A stretch of 64,000 nucleotides of DNA, taken from contig SCFE01000083.1 in assembly GCA_004352715.1 (NCBI GenBank), positions 111,687-175,686 on the forward strand, given 5' to 3'. Each line of letters opens with the position of its first letter. Position 1 is the stretch's first letter. Below the pieces are notes generated by a model. It did not search any database and had not been told where the DNA came from. It saw only the letters and a list, made by a program, of their open reading frames with translations. The translations under genes were made by a program, and so were the position numbers. Source of the DNA: Hofstenia miamia (taxonomy: Eukaryota > Xenacoelomorpha > Acoela). This document shows, in pieces, positions 12,201-22,556 of this stretch.

Positions 12201-12435
12201 AATTTCTGTTTCCTTCATTCTTTCCTTCTTTTTCCTTCTTCCAATAATGCTATATGGCGGAGCTGCAGCTCTCGAAACCCAACATAGAAAAAAATTATTA
12301 AAATTAAGAACCACTTCTATTAGTGGCCCATCCCTAGCTGATGACTTCTTCCAAGCCTCAGATGTTGCAGATCCTCTTCCCGACGCCTCTATGATTGCAG
12401 GAAATAGCTCGAATATTGAGCCAATAAACTCTTAA
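9209..12435 (+). CDS. OSTM1: OSTM1-like lysosomal membrane protein, four coding exons
   Basis: Exons 9209-9387, 10250-10503, 11573-11780 and 12201-12435 join in phase (GT-AG throughout) to give 291 residues. OSTM1 is the heavily glycosylated partner of the lysosomal chloride-proton exchanger ClC-7. Seen in order: a signal peptide (MLISLISLSYLFLY), a Cys-rich luminal part with CEYCYQEHLEAFEAY and CQNCYAGNSS, then VCMDCNDQYNAANTYF and the hallmark VVEAMNTTRRLWSRKF, one membrane helix (ISVSFILSFFFLLPIMLY) and a short basic cytosolic tail. Several N-x-S/T sites are present. Human OSTM1 is 334 residues, so the length is close. The ATG at 9209 is preferred over GTG at 9203; an acceptor ends at 9202. 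Confidence 0.88.
10868..11310. mobile_element. hAT deletion derivative in OSTM1 intron 2
   Basis: The ends form imperfect inverted repeats: TAGGCATCTGCGGTAT on the left, and TAGGCTTCAGCGGTAT when the right end is read inward. Perfect 8-bp target duplications ATGCCAAC flank it at 10860-10867 and 11311-11318, the hAT hallmark. The interior (about 11045-11160) keeps a scrap of a hAT C terminus resembling LPLLSNLARRIFTVKATNA, so this is a shrunken relative of an autonomous hAT. It lies fully inside the intron. Confidence 0.85.
11852..11908 (+). repeat. 57-bp direct repeat, copy 1 (copy 2 at 12540-12596)
   Basis: A near-identical segment (a few mismatches) occurs in OSTM1 intron 3 and again just after the OSTM1 stop codon, so the pair brackets the last coding exon about 690 bp apart. 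It may be a dispersed repeat that landed twice, or the scar of a local duplication. Confidence 0.8.
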
Positions 12436-12954
12436 AGCTTTATTTTATTTTTTATTTATTTATTTAAGCATTGTGCCAAATTCACAATGAATTCAAATTC
12501 CATTTTCGAAGATTGAAAGTTTCAAGTTTGCATTGAAATTTTCCATTTCGAAACGTCAGTTCTATATTTTCTTAAAAATGTCACATTTATATTCCAACCC
12601 TTAGAAGAAAAACATTAATTTCTACATCTGGTAAACAACTGTTGTGAATTTTATGTGTGATTATTGTTACTGTTTGTATATAAATTGTGGACTGTATTTT
12701 TGTACATAATTTTTCATTTTGATAATTGTGTGTACTGATTTAAATTGTGATTGTTTATTTTTGGAAATTGTATAATTTGTTTTGTTTTTAATATTTATTT
12801 TGAAGTATTTATTTTCAATATATTTCAGTTGTTACCCTTCTCAATTTGCTAGCTAGCTAATTATCTGTTTAATTTGTTTTTATAGGATTGGACTTTTTCG
12901 TAAATATTTCAACATCAAATGTATAAATTATCCTCCATTAAATTAAACGTAAAT
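12436..12954 (+). other. OSTM1 3' region and presumed NDUFA5 5' UTR exon
   Basis: Contains the second copy of the 57-bp repeat, then T-rich DNA. A possible NDUFA5 leader exon ends with a strong donor (GTAAGT) at 12955, pairing with the acceptor that ends at 13035. The leader start is not visible. Confidence 0.4.
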
Positions 12955-13035
12955 GTAAGTTTAGCCTTCAAATATGTATTTAACATTCATTAGTGTTTTA
13001 TCTATGTCTAACAATAATTATTTTTTGTGTTTTAG

Positions 13036-16000
13036 ATGAGTGGAATTTTAAAAAGAGTGAGTGATTTTTTTTGTTATTAATAACCATTTACTGTTTAGAC
13101 TACTGGTCTTACTGGATTGCCAGTCGTTAATAAGCCCCATCAAGTAAGTCCTCAACATATTGAATAATGCTATGAGATATTGCCAAGGAAATGTTTTTTA
13201 ATTAAATCAATGTGAATAGTAGTTTGAATGTGCAGACTGAAGTAATTTAAATCACATTTTATTTTTATATTATATATTTGCTCAATATTTGTTTTATTAT
13301 TTATACAAAGACTTTTGGAAGAAAAATGTGATTGAGTTGTTTTTATGATCATGGTCATACATATAAAATAAAGTAATTGAAATCAAAATGATTATTGTAA
13401 ATATTGCAAGTAACTTGCAAATTTTCGTGATACAATCCGAATCTGTTGTATTCGGCCTAGGACAACAAATTCTAAGCATAAAATTTGCTCTATCAAATGA
13501 ACTTTGTCAGCACAGCCAACGACACTGGAAAAAACATTTAATAAAATCATTTTTTCATTAAAATTGAGATAATTAGTCGTAATATGCGCGGGCATATCAC
13601 TTAGTTAAAAATTCCATTTACATATATTTTTAGTTTATTTGGATAACTGAACGTGTTATGTGTCATTGTGACTACTGCGATTAATTTCCAGCAAATCATT
13701 AGATGTTTTTTTCAGAATCTTGAATTTTGCTTGGTTTTCCCCAAAAATCAAGGTTTTTAATAGGATTATAGACTGATTTTTTAACAAGCTAGATGAACGG
13801 TAGATGCCTAGTAGAGGAATAATTGCTATGTATAACAATGAGAACATGAACAATCACTAGCAAAGATTGTACATTGCTGGGAGAGTATAAACATCATATA
13901 AACATGTGTTGTAAATTCATTTACTGAATGGCCTTAGCAATAAAAATAATGATTGCTGTGAAATTATTGTGAAAATAAACTCTAAATATTGATAAGCAAC
14001 ACTATTTTGTGAAAATCTGTATGATATATTCTCCACATCAAATATAATTTTGCTAATCCATTTGCAAATTATCACTGTCAACAGCCTATGTTAAACATGA
14101 CCGGAAATTCATTGAGTTTCTTAAATAATTCATAAATATTGGTTACCTAAATATTACTCAAAATAGCCAAATATTATCAATAGGGCAACCGCAAATATGA
14201 ACTAAACATGTTCAAAATATGACTTTTTAATTACTATGATTTTTTGCCGATTTATAGACAGAAAAAAAAGCAAAATTAAAATATATTCGGCCCTAAAACT
14301 TTATTATTGGTTATAGTAAAGGAGCATATACATTTCGACATTTTCCTTGCAAAAATTTCGGTCTTTGATGAGGAGTTTTTTCAACATGTTGAAGCTTCTC
14401 TGAACAGCAACCGATGTCGGACAGCACTGTTGGAGGGCTGGTGGTTTAGAGTCCCTTGTTGTGTTAACGATCTCGCAAATCTGTTTCTTGGGCAGGCGTT
14501 CTTGGAAATACGCCCCAATTTCGCATGGATCTTCCCCAAAGTTTGCCGGAAGCTGTTGTTCTACCTCCCAAAACTCCCCTATTGTTAAAGTTAATGTCTC
14601 CACATTGTCTAGAGTAGGGATCAGGCACGAATAATATTTTGATATCTCCACTAGATTTGCCACCAAACTCTCCTGCTCAATTGCAATCTTAGCGTTTCTT
14701 ACTAGAACCCCTCCGCCGGACCAATCTTCGACTACTCGCCGAATTTCGGGAAGGTTCTCAGCATAGAAGTTCGCAGCTCTTAGCCAGCTACCCCCATCGA
14801 GTTACCACCGGCTTCGGTATAGAAGGAATACCTTGTTCTTGAAGGGAATTTTGGCGATTTCGGCTTCTAGTTGTTGCCGCTTTCATAGTTGCGATGAGCT
14901 TGTCAACATTCGGATAATGTGCGCGAACATGCATTGCGCAGTTATGTAACAAATGCGCGACACATGGGACGTGAAATAATCTCGGAAATAGTGCACTGAG
15001 TAGCCCTGTTGCCTTTAGCATGTACTTGGCAGCGTCTGATACCATCAAGACAAACTGACTTCGTGAAATACCCTACTCTTTGACAGTGTCGTCTAAGGTT
15101 CGTGCAAAGAATTGACCCTCGATAAATTGACGGGCATAAAGATACGTTTTTCTTGTTTTTCTCCAACTTGCTGAGATGCTTAAGGGTTTTGCGAACTGTT
15201 GTTTCACTGGGAAAGTTCTCGAAGGGATGGGTGTCGTAATTTGTGGAATGGAATGTTTGCAGCAGCAAGGGATCGAATGACTTGCTCATGAAATGTATTG
15301 TCAGCGCTGAAATTCAAAAATGACTGTTGGCCCGAAGATGAAGGTACCTGAAGATCATGGATGAATTTTTGATGCTTCCTGGGCTTTCTATGTTGCTCAA
15401 CGTGAAAAGCTTTCTCGTGTTTCACAGGTGCTTCACACCCAGGGATCGTTAGATTTTAATCGCGCTTAATCGTATGAAAAAAATTTTGGCGATAGATTAA
15501 TCGTAATCGCTGCTGCCAGGCGATTAATAATCGCGATTAATCGTCGATTAATCTACTTCTGATTAAAAATATTTAAAATACAATATATCAATTGAAAGAT
15601 ATTCTAAATAGAAAATATCAACTATTATTGTTATTTGAGATTATTTCCTGAAGTCATTTTACTCCACATGTGCTTATTAGGGTAAAGAAATATTTGGATC
15701 TCTAAGTCGAGTNCTAAATATGTTAGAGGCCTAATCATCACGCTCTTCTTCTATGTCCGGTGTTAAGGTTTTCTTTTGTAAAACATATGACACAAGAATA
15801 GTGGCCATAGATAAGATATCAAACTGAAAATGACAACACGTAACTGAATGCATAAGCATCAACTTAATTAGAATAATCTAAATTAATCGAGCACGCTGTT
15901 TACAAATTAATCTAATCTACTTGACCAACCATTAATCTCGATTAATCGTGTTGCCGATTAATCATGTTGGATCCCTGTTCACACCCAATACAGAATAAAG

Positions 16001-19000
16001 TTTTTCCATTTGGGGTGGCATTAAATTCAGTGGGGTAAGTATCGCATATCTGCTTAATTATCTTGGAAACAGTTCTTGCGGTCTTTAGCATTTCTAGTTT
16101 GTTAGTAGCAGACAATCGGAGATGCACACAAACTCGACAGGTTTACATAGAACTATCACAAGCCGTCACATAGAAGAAATCTGAAATGCACACTGGTTTT
16201 GTTTACATAAAAAATTTAAAATACACTCAAAGGCAACTCACTTTGTTTACATTAAACAAACATACACAGGCAAATTTTGCAATTTGTATACAAATATGAA
16301 TTTATGACCTTTCAACTTAAAATATGACCTAAAACTCTAAAATCGAGAAATATGACTCTTTAATGACTTTATATGACTTTATGGTTGCCCTAATTATCAA
16401 ACATGGAGATTATGCTGTACTAGAGATATAAATCGTCAAAGCGGCAAACAAAACAGTAGTTTGATGTAAAAATACAATACGGCATAATAAAAATTTTGAA
16501 AGTATTGTTGACAAATGTCCTATAGCAAGAGAACAGGTAGGGAAAATTACTTCAAATTTTGTAAGAATACTTCTCATACTTTAAAATAGAGGCATGTTTA
16601 GAATTTTTAAAACGGGGGGCTGATACCAGGGATGTTAAATATTGTATTGCAATAGTATTGTAGGTAAAAATAAATAATTGTTATTGCAAAACTTTAAAAA
16701 TAAATAATTGCTATTGTTGATGCTTAAAAATAAATTATTGCAATAATTGTAAATTATATTGGTGCAAAATACAATGCCAATTTACAATTTAGAAACTAAA
16801 TTTTCATTCCAAAAACAAGCGTTTACTTTTAGAAACATAAGCGCTTCTAAGTGCATAGGCAAAAGTCGATTGCGTTGTGGCGACTTAATGTTCTTCGCAA
16901 CACTGAAACTTCTTTCACACAAATTAGAGGTAGCCGGAACCCAATCACAAGAGTAACCCGACTTGGCTCGCTTCCGACTTGAACTTAAAACAGTGTCTGC
17001 AAATGACACATCAGGTTCTTCATCTTCTTCAACCTCTACAAAATTCTTAAAATGTTGTATATATTGCTGGTCAACATCTGTTAAAGGCTCACCTCGTTGT
17101 GCTTTAACAACAGCTCGTTCAAACTCCTTGCTATGGACAATTTTAGAGTCAAACTGCAGATACTTTGCTAGAGCTGGAAATTTTCTAATAACAGCGTCAA
17201 ACAAACTTCTAGCATCGGACATGGTTGTTGACTCGGCCTGGAGTTTCTTTGTTACAGAGTCTAAGTCTTTCAGCTCTGACATCATCTGATCAAGAACAAC
17301 TTCTTCATTGGCAGTCAAGAATAATTCTTTTAACTCGTTATCTTCTCTGTTTATAAAAGGCTTAATTTGCAGATATCTGCACAACATGTCGTAAGTTGAT
17401 GACCATCTTGTTTTATTGCGAACAATTGCAGTTAGCTTAGTTTTGCACCTAAGCTCTGCGGCTTTCTTAATTGTCTTCAACTTTTTCATAACTTCGCAGA
17501 CCTTGTTGACTATAATTTCTGCATCTTGTAAATAAAATTTAACAGCTAAATTAAGGCGATGACTTGCACATCCAATCATGGGAATCTTCAGTAGATCTGC
17601 AAGGGCTTTGTTTGTGTTCTCATTATCACAACAGATAAATATCAATGAATTCAGCGACTTTTTGTAAACAGAAAGCGTAAATTCAATAAATTGTAAATGA
17701 GAGGCTGCGTTTAAAGATTCTTCTTCAATTAATGGCGAAAACGCAAGAAGTGGGTGTTTGGCAACTCCATTTTCTTGGTATGAGGCAAATACAGCAATAT
17801 AATGCTCCGACTCAACAGACCAACCATCTACAATTATGCCAAATTTTTCCGGTAATTTAGACGAAATATTTTGTTCCACTTTTTCAACAAGCTTATCTAC
17901 TTTGTTCACAAGCGTTTGTCGACATATGGGATTCAAATTTGTGTACGCTCTTGTACAGTGTTCGTCGACAAAATTAAACGGCAAATTACAGTCTGTAATC
18001 CATTTAATCCACGAAAACAAATTTTTGCCAGATTGGGTTACACCGGTCAAAGTTGATTGACCCTGTAAAATCTCTGTCCTCCATTGGGGGTGAGCCCCAG
18101 TTATATGGTTGTATAAGTTGCTATAACCGCTATGCTTCTTTTGCTTTCGTTTTATTCCGCAAATGCAAAGAAATTCACCAGGCTGAGTTTCTTTAAAGTA
18201 AAATGCAACAGCCTCTTTACTCATTGTTAACTAAAATTTTCACAGACAAACAACAGACTTACTGAAACACTTAATGACATCTGGATATAACGGTACCGCG
18301 ATATGATTGGCTGCGCAGCTCTGAGAGCGCCAAAACATAAAGGTTATATAAACAAACTATAGAAACTGTGCAGCACATAAACTGTCAACAGCACATAAAC
18401 TGTCGCCACACTGGCTGCGATTGTCTAGATTAAATAAGCAAAATAAATTAAATATTTGAATGTCATAAATGGCAAAAATAATTTTATTATTTTAAGTCAA
18501 TTATTGCAATAAACAAATTGTTAAAATAAATAATTGCAATTGTAAAATTAAGCAAAATAAATTATTGCAATAATTTATTGCAATTATTTTTTCCAATAAA
18601 TTATTATTTTAACATCCCTGGTCCCTCCTGTAAAACACCACTATCAATTTATTTTAGTATGTTGTGGTGTATTTTTTACAAAAAATGAACATATTATATA
18701 TTTACGAATAAAAATTAATATATTGTATTGACTTTTTTTTAGCATTGTAACTAAAATCAGTTTCTACCAACGACCCCTGCACCTAGCATCATGTCAAAAT
18801 GTGAAACCTGAAATAATGATTTTCTTAAACATTTTGAAAATCCTAGTATTGCCAATAATTTTTTGTCATTTTTTAAAACAAGGCAGTACCAAGAGAGTGC
18901 CTCTTCAAAAACACATATACCCAGTGCATGTGCTGGGGAGCAGTCGCTATTTACTGAAGAGTTTCTAAAACAAATATGTGGTTTATATATGATAAATATC

Positions 19001-19923
19001 TTGCTTATATATCCATATCTTGCAATTGAACAAATTGCATGCATATAAAGAAATAAATAGCAAACGTGTAACTGAGGGCTTAGAGTATTTTAAAATTCAA
19101 TATTTTTTTTGATATAATCCTTTGAAGTTTGGAAATGTTCCACTAATTCTCTAATTTAGAGAGTGCTAACCATATATGAAATTTATTTTAGTTCTGTTCC
19201 AAGATGCGAAACCCTGACTGAATATTTATTTGATCAGAATTTCCTTTCTAGAGCATTTACCGGGGAATTAAACAAGAATAATTATTGTCCGAGCAGGATT
19301 TTCGAAAAAGAATTTTTCTAAAAAATTTGCTCGCCAGTGGAATAGATTTTTGAAAGATTGCTCATTATATTGCTCGCTATGATATGCTAGGAGATACAAA
19401 GTGTTGCACGTGCATGTCGTTATTGAACTAAATGACGTAGTTGTATTTTCATCTGTTGTTTTAAATTCAAATTGCGTTTCTACGAAAAACAAAACATTGC
19501 GCTTAAAATTAAAAGTTGGGCAATTATGCTTAAGATTGCATTCATTATTACCAACAAAATTGCACGCGAATAAGTAGTTTTTCTTTTTTTATTTTAAGAT
19601 ACATATTTTTTTTCATTTTTGTTGTATTTTTCAAAAAATAAATTAGAAATTGAATGTATTATATTTATAGGGACCCCATTATTACTACTACCTACAACAA
19701 AAAGTATTAACAATTGACTTATAATATAACATTTTGGTGAACTCCTGGGATGAAATTGAATTGACTTCAGATTTTTAGTAGTAATTTTGCATACATTTAT
19801 TTTTAGGCTGAACGAGAATTGATTTTGACAAGAAATATGTTGGCGTGGAAGTCATGGGAGCCTCTCATTGATGAAGCTCCTCCATTTCAATGGAATTGGC
19901 CAATGAAACTTTCTTCTAAATAG
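13036..19923 (+). CDS. NDUFA5: NDUFA5 (complex I B13 subunit), incomplete exon set
   Basis: Exon 1, 13036-13056, encodes MSGILKR. After a 42-nt intron, exon 2, 13099-13143, encodes TTGLTGLPVVNKPHQ. A terminal exon, 19807-19923, begins AERELILTRNMLAWKSWEPL and ends in MKLSSK. These match the two ends of the NDUFA5 accessory subunit of mitochondrial complex I, whose C terminus has a conserved WEPL block and W-x-WP near its end. All three junctions are phase 0 with good splice signals. The middle part (the segment with the YRKYTE-like motif, about 60 residues) was not found in the 6.7 kb between, which holds hAT elements. Either I missed strongly diverged exons, the assembly lacks them, or the locus is broken. 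The likely poly(A) signal is ATTAAA near 20061. Confidence 0.82.
13057..13098 (+). other. 42-nt intron of NDUFA5
   Basis: Begins GTGAGTGA and ends CTGTTTAG. Removing it joins MSGILKR to TTGLTG in frame, exactly as in the NDUFA5 family. Confidence 0.85.
14304..16127 (-). pseudogene. Transposase of the TAGGGCAACC hAT element
   Basis: Read on the minus strand. An N-terminal BED-like zinc finger starts near 16060 (NGKTLFCIGC) and is interrupted by the nested element; it resumes near 15430 (PVKHEKAFHVEQH). Then come NIPFHKLRHPSLR, the SDAAKYMLKATG block, FHVPCVAHLLHNC, VVTRWG, and the dimerisation block CPTSVAVQRSFNMLKKLL near 14400. Lesions: the nested insertion, a one-base frameshift right after TRWG near 14790, and another frameshift near 15060-15150. 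It is therefore inactive. Confidence 0.85.
15440..15977. mobile_element. Non-autonomous hAT MITE nested in the hAT zinc-finger region
   Basis: Ends are CAGGGATC and its exact complement GATCCCTG, flanked by perfect 8-bp duplications TTCACACC (15432-15439 and 15978-15985). Subterminal DNA is packed with AATCG/CGATTAAT words in both orientations. No coding capacity. One N at 15713 leaves the true length slightly uncertain. The insertion splits the transposase finger just after its second Cys. Confidence 0.95.
16627..18620 (-). mobile_element. hAT element with intact transposase
   Basis: Ends share the inverted repeat CAGGGATGTTAAA. Subterminal DNA on both sides carries many TTATTGCAATAA-like words. 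Length is 1994 bp with one transposase gene. I could not find matching 8-bp target duplications: the flanks GCTGATAC and GTCCCTCC differ, so the flanks have changed or one boundary is off. Confidence 0.88.
16782..18224 (-). CDS. hAT transposase, uninterrupted 480 residues
   Basis: Cut-and-paste DNA transposase of the hAT superfamily. In order: MSKEAVAFYF at the start; a BED-type zinc finger at about residues 16-45 (FLCICG ... NLYNHITGAHP); an RNase H-like core with IIVDGWS (first catalytic Asp) and FICCDNENTNKALAD (second); GCASHRLNLAV; NKTRWSSTYD; and a C-terminal dimerisation block WVPATSNLCERSFSVAKN. No stop or frameshift was seen. Its ATG lies about 400 bp inside the right-hand repeat. 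Length and motif order are those of a complete hAT protein, so activity is possible. It sits inside the apparent NDUFA5 intron in antisense orientation. Confidence 0.93.
   Translation of the reverse strand: MSKEAVAFYFKETQPGEFLCICGIKRKQKKHSGYSNLYNHITGAHPQWRTEILQGQSTLTGVTQSGKNLFSWIKWITDCNLPFNFVDEHCTRAYTNLNPICRQTLVNKVDKLVEKVEQNISSKLPEKFGIIVDGWSVESEHYIAVFASYQENGVAKHPLLAFSPLIEEESLNAASHLQFIEFTLSVYKKSLNSLIFICCDNENTNKALADLLKIPMIGCASHRLNLAVKFYLQDAEIIVNKVCEVMKKLKTIKKAAELRCKTKLTAIVRNKTRWSSTYDMLCRYLQIKPFINREDNELKELFLTANEEVVLDQMMSELKDLDSVTKKLQAESTTMSDARSLFDAVIRKFPALAKYLQFDSKIVHSKEFERAVVKAQRGEPLTDVDQQYIQHFKNFVEVEEDEEPDVSFADTVLSSSRKRAKSGYSCDWVPATSNLCERSFSVAKNIKSPQRNRLLPMHLEALMFLKVNACFWNENLVSKL
18621..19806. 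other. Remainder of the NDUFA5 interval, no exon recognised
   Basis: Searched for the missing NDUFA5 middle exons without success. A short open stretch at about 18780-19048 (containing SFFKTRQYQESASSKTH) is coding-like but unrecognised. The acceptor ATTTTTAG ends at 19806. Confidence 0.4.
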
Positions 19924-20769
19924 TTATTTTTAATAGTTTTGTTAAATGCACATTTTCTATTTTTAATTTTACAGAAATGATAATTTCCAACTTTAAGAAC
20001 AATTTGATTTTAGCGTTTACCAGTAAAGAGGCATTTGAAAAGCACTATAAATATTATAAATTAAAGCATATATTGAATTTACAATAACATAAATATGAAA
20101 ATATTTTAAACTAATTGCGTTGTAAACCCTTACATTTCAAATAATACTAACAATACCTGGAGTTTACCAATGATTAATTTACTTCAACACATGACACGGA
20201 TCTTGTAATCATTTGTTTTCTTTGATGTAGTACTTGCATGCTTAACAACTTCCGCAATGCTCCAGTGTGTTCAATTAAGAACAAAAATGATGCATTTTAC
20301 TTTATACTGAAATTAATTGCAATTTAGAACTGTTTGTATTAAAGAAGGCTTCTGTTTTTTGAAAAGCTATAATGTGGCGCACATTTTTAAGGTTTAAAAA
20401 TATTTGACATTACCCACTCTCTAAAAACTTTAGTCTTTAGAAAACTATTTTGGTATTAAATCTCCATCATGAAAATAACAGGATCTAGACACAGTTGTAG
20501 AAATACATTTAAAATAGTTTTTTCTCATAAAAATTGTTGTACATTTTATATAATATATTAGAAATTTGTCTAATATTTTGTACTTTTGTCTCTAAATAAA
20601 TTCTGCAATCTTTAGTACTTATTGAGAAATTGGAAACTGTGTGGTTAGCTTCAATTTAAATTTTGCATGACTACTATTTTAGGATTTGCGAATTTTTAAA
20701 ATTTTTTAAGGCCATATGTTCATATTTCACAAGTTTTTCACTTGCATACAATTTGTTTAACATCTAATT
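19924..20769. other. NDUFA5 3' UTR and AT-rich spacer
   Basis: ATTAAA near 20061 may be the poly(A) signal. Nothing else recognised. Confidence 0.35.
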
Positions 20770-21135
20770 TTGAACTTTAACACAAATGAACAGTGCAAAA
20801 TTGACCTAATATTAAATGCTTTCAATTTAAAATTGGCTAACGCAACACTGCCGACTAGAATCACATCATCAAGTACCACGCTAATTGATTACATTGTGCT
20901 CGCCGAAACAAATAATGCATCATATAGTTTTTACTCATCTGAATGCCCTTTTTCTGACCACTGCATTACATGTATTGATTTTTCTAAATCTGAATCGTCT
21001 TCGAATAATGTCACAAGGTGGATAAAAATCCGTGAAAATAGTACTGAAAATATTAACAATCTTAAATCGGCAATTTCTTCAGAAAACTATCTTCCTGTGT
21101 ATACTGCCCCAAATGCAAACACAATGTTGATACAT
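20770..21135 (+). pseudogene. LINE endonuclease C-terminal fragment
   Basis: The frame contains LILNAFNLKLANATLPTR, an ITSSSTTLIDYIV block and CPFSDHCITC, the end of an apurinic endonuclease domain of a CR1/Jockey-type LINE (the SDH catalytic motif is present). It is cut on the right by a single N (21136), after which unrelated GC-rich sequence begins. It may belong with the LINE 3' end at 22557-23159, with the middle lost. Confidence 0.75.
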
Positions 21136-21136
21136 N

Positions 21137-21346
21137 GAGGCGCAACCCTCTCATGAAGCTCGGCCTTCGGCTTCACTCTCTGCTGATCAGACTCAACACA
21201 GATCAGCACTCTGCATGCCAGGGGTCGCCAGAGGGCAAGCATGATTAAGCCGGCCTGCACACTTCTAGGGGAAGTGCCAGAGCAGATCTGTTGCCACCCA
21301 CTCTTCAGTCCGTTGACTGGTAGAGTAACCCCGACTAATTGAATTA
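21137..21346. other. GC-rich island, unassigned
   Basis: About 210 bp that are clearly GC-richer than the surrounding DNA and start exactly at a contig-junction N. Several stem-loops are visible: CTGATC pairing with GATCAG around 21182-21206, and ACTCT..CAG pairing with CTG..AGAGT around 21300-21326. No open frame. It could be a structured RNA gene, a SINE-like repeat or a mis-joined piece. Confidence 0.4.
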
Positions 21347-22496
21347 CTAAATTGATGCTGCTCTAAAGCTAGTATTAAAAAATAGTTGCAGGCGAAATGG
21401 TAAAATAATAAAACAATGTTAATATTGATGCTTATAAATCATTTCTAAAGTTTATCTACGATATATATTAACTGTAGCTGGCCACCGAATTTCTCATTCA
21501 TATAATGGATATTCACCACATCCCGTGATGTACATATATATTTATACCAGGTCTATTCAATAGATATAAATTAAAACGATTATATTGATCAGAGCTGCAT
21601 AACAGGATTTCTTGAAAAATTCTTCTTTTCAGATTGATTTCAACATATTTTAGGCTATCCATATAAAGAAATAACTAATTCTCGTCTAGAACAAGTTAAT
21701 TGATAAAATAATTACTCAAGGAAAGTGATTTAACTAGGTGTTTTCTTAAAAGGACAATGACTGATTTGTTTTATAACAGTTTCATATTTGGAGGTATTAT
21801 ACTCAATCATTGATTTTTTTACAATTTAATATTTTAGGTAGAACCTGAAAAGCCTTAAATATAATGTTTTGGGTTAATATCAGGTAAGATTTGTTAGAAT
21901 TTCTGTTAAATGTATTTAAATGGGCAGCACCAATTCTACTGAGAGCAAAATTGTTAAGGCTAAGGAGAACATTCAGAAATCGTTTTTGTGCTTTGTCAGG
22001 CAAAAGAAAAAACCTCATTTTCATGCAATCATCATATAAAATTTTGAAAGGAAATCCACCAATTCACTAAACTTGGACACTAGCTATCTTTAAAAATTGC
22101 TGTGGTCCAGGAAAATACGATTTTTGCTAGTTGTATGGTCCATTGAACATCCAGCAGATCCATCACAAAAGACAATCAACAGACATTCCTGAGGTCTAAC
22201 GCTACATGACTGAAAACTACCAGAAAACATGAATTTACCTACTCTCGTAGAGCGCTAACACCGTAATATTTCAAATACCTATTTTATATTTTATAATTTT
22301 CCAGTTTTTGTCAATATCAGCACCTGTTAATTGAAACATAAGCAAGTGGAAACGGTTCTGTTTTTATTAAACAGCACAAAACTAGGCAATAAAGACACGT
22401 TATGTTTGTATAAGTATATATATATATACATGTATACAGTGATGGTCAATTTAAACTTCCGTTTAAACTTTAGGTTAAATACAAATTTATATTATG

Positions 22497-22538
<42 letters not shown>

Positions 22539-22556
22539 GAATTATATATAAATGAT
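21347..22556. other. AT-rich stretch with TA repeats
   Basis: No gene recognised. Short (TA)n tracts lie near 22414-22428 and 22499-22531. Confidence 0.4.

Larger units (their letters stand above)
14181..16392 (-). mobile_element. hAT element (CGGBP1-like type) in NDUFA5 intron
   Basis: Terminal inverted repeats TAGGGCAACC at both ends and perfect 8-bp target duplications ATTATCAA at 14173-14180 and 16393-16400. Subterminal regions are rich in ATATGAC and TATGACTTT words. Subtracting the nested insertion (538 bp plus its duplicated 8 bp) leaves about 1.67 kb, a compact hAT. Transposase remnants run on the minus strand. Confidence 0.93.

Noticed and set aside
13144-14172. A tract reading IYTKTFGRKN near 13300 as an NDUFA5 middle exon
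   Set aside because: Only a few residues resemble the family, with no splice sites in phase and an early stop.
16619-18628. 8-bp target duplication for the intact hAT
   Set aside because: Flanks GCTGATAC and GTCCCTCC do not match in any nearby register.
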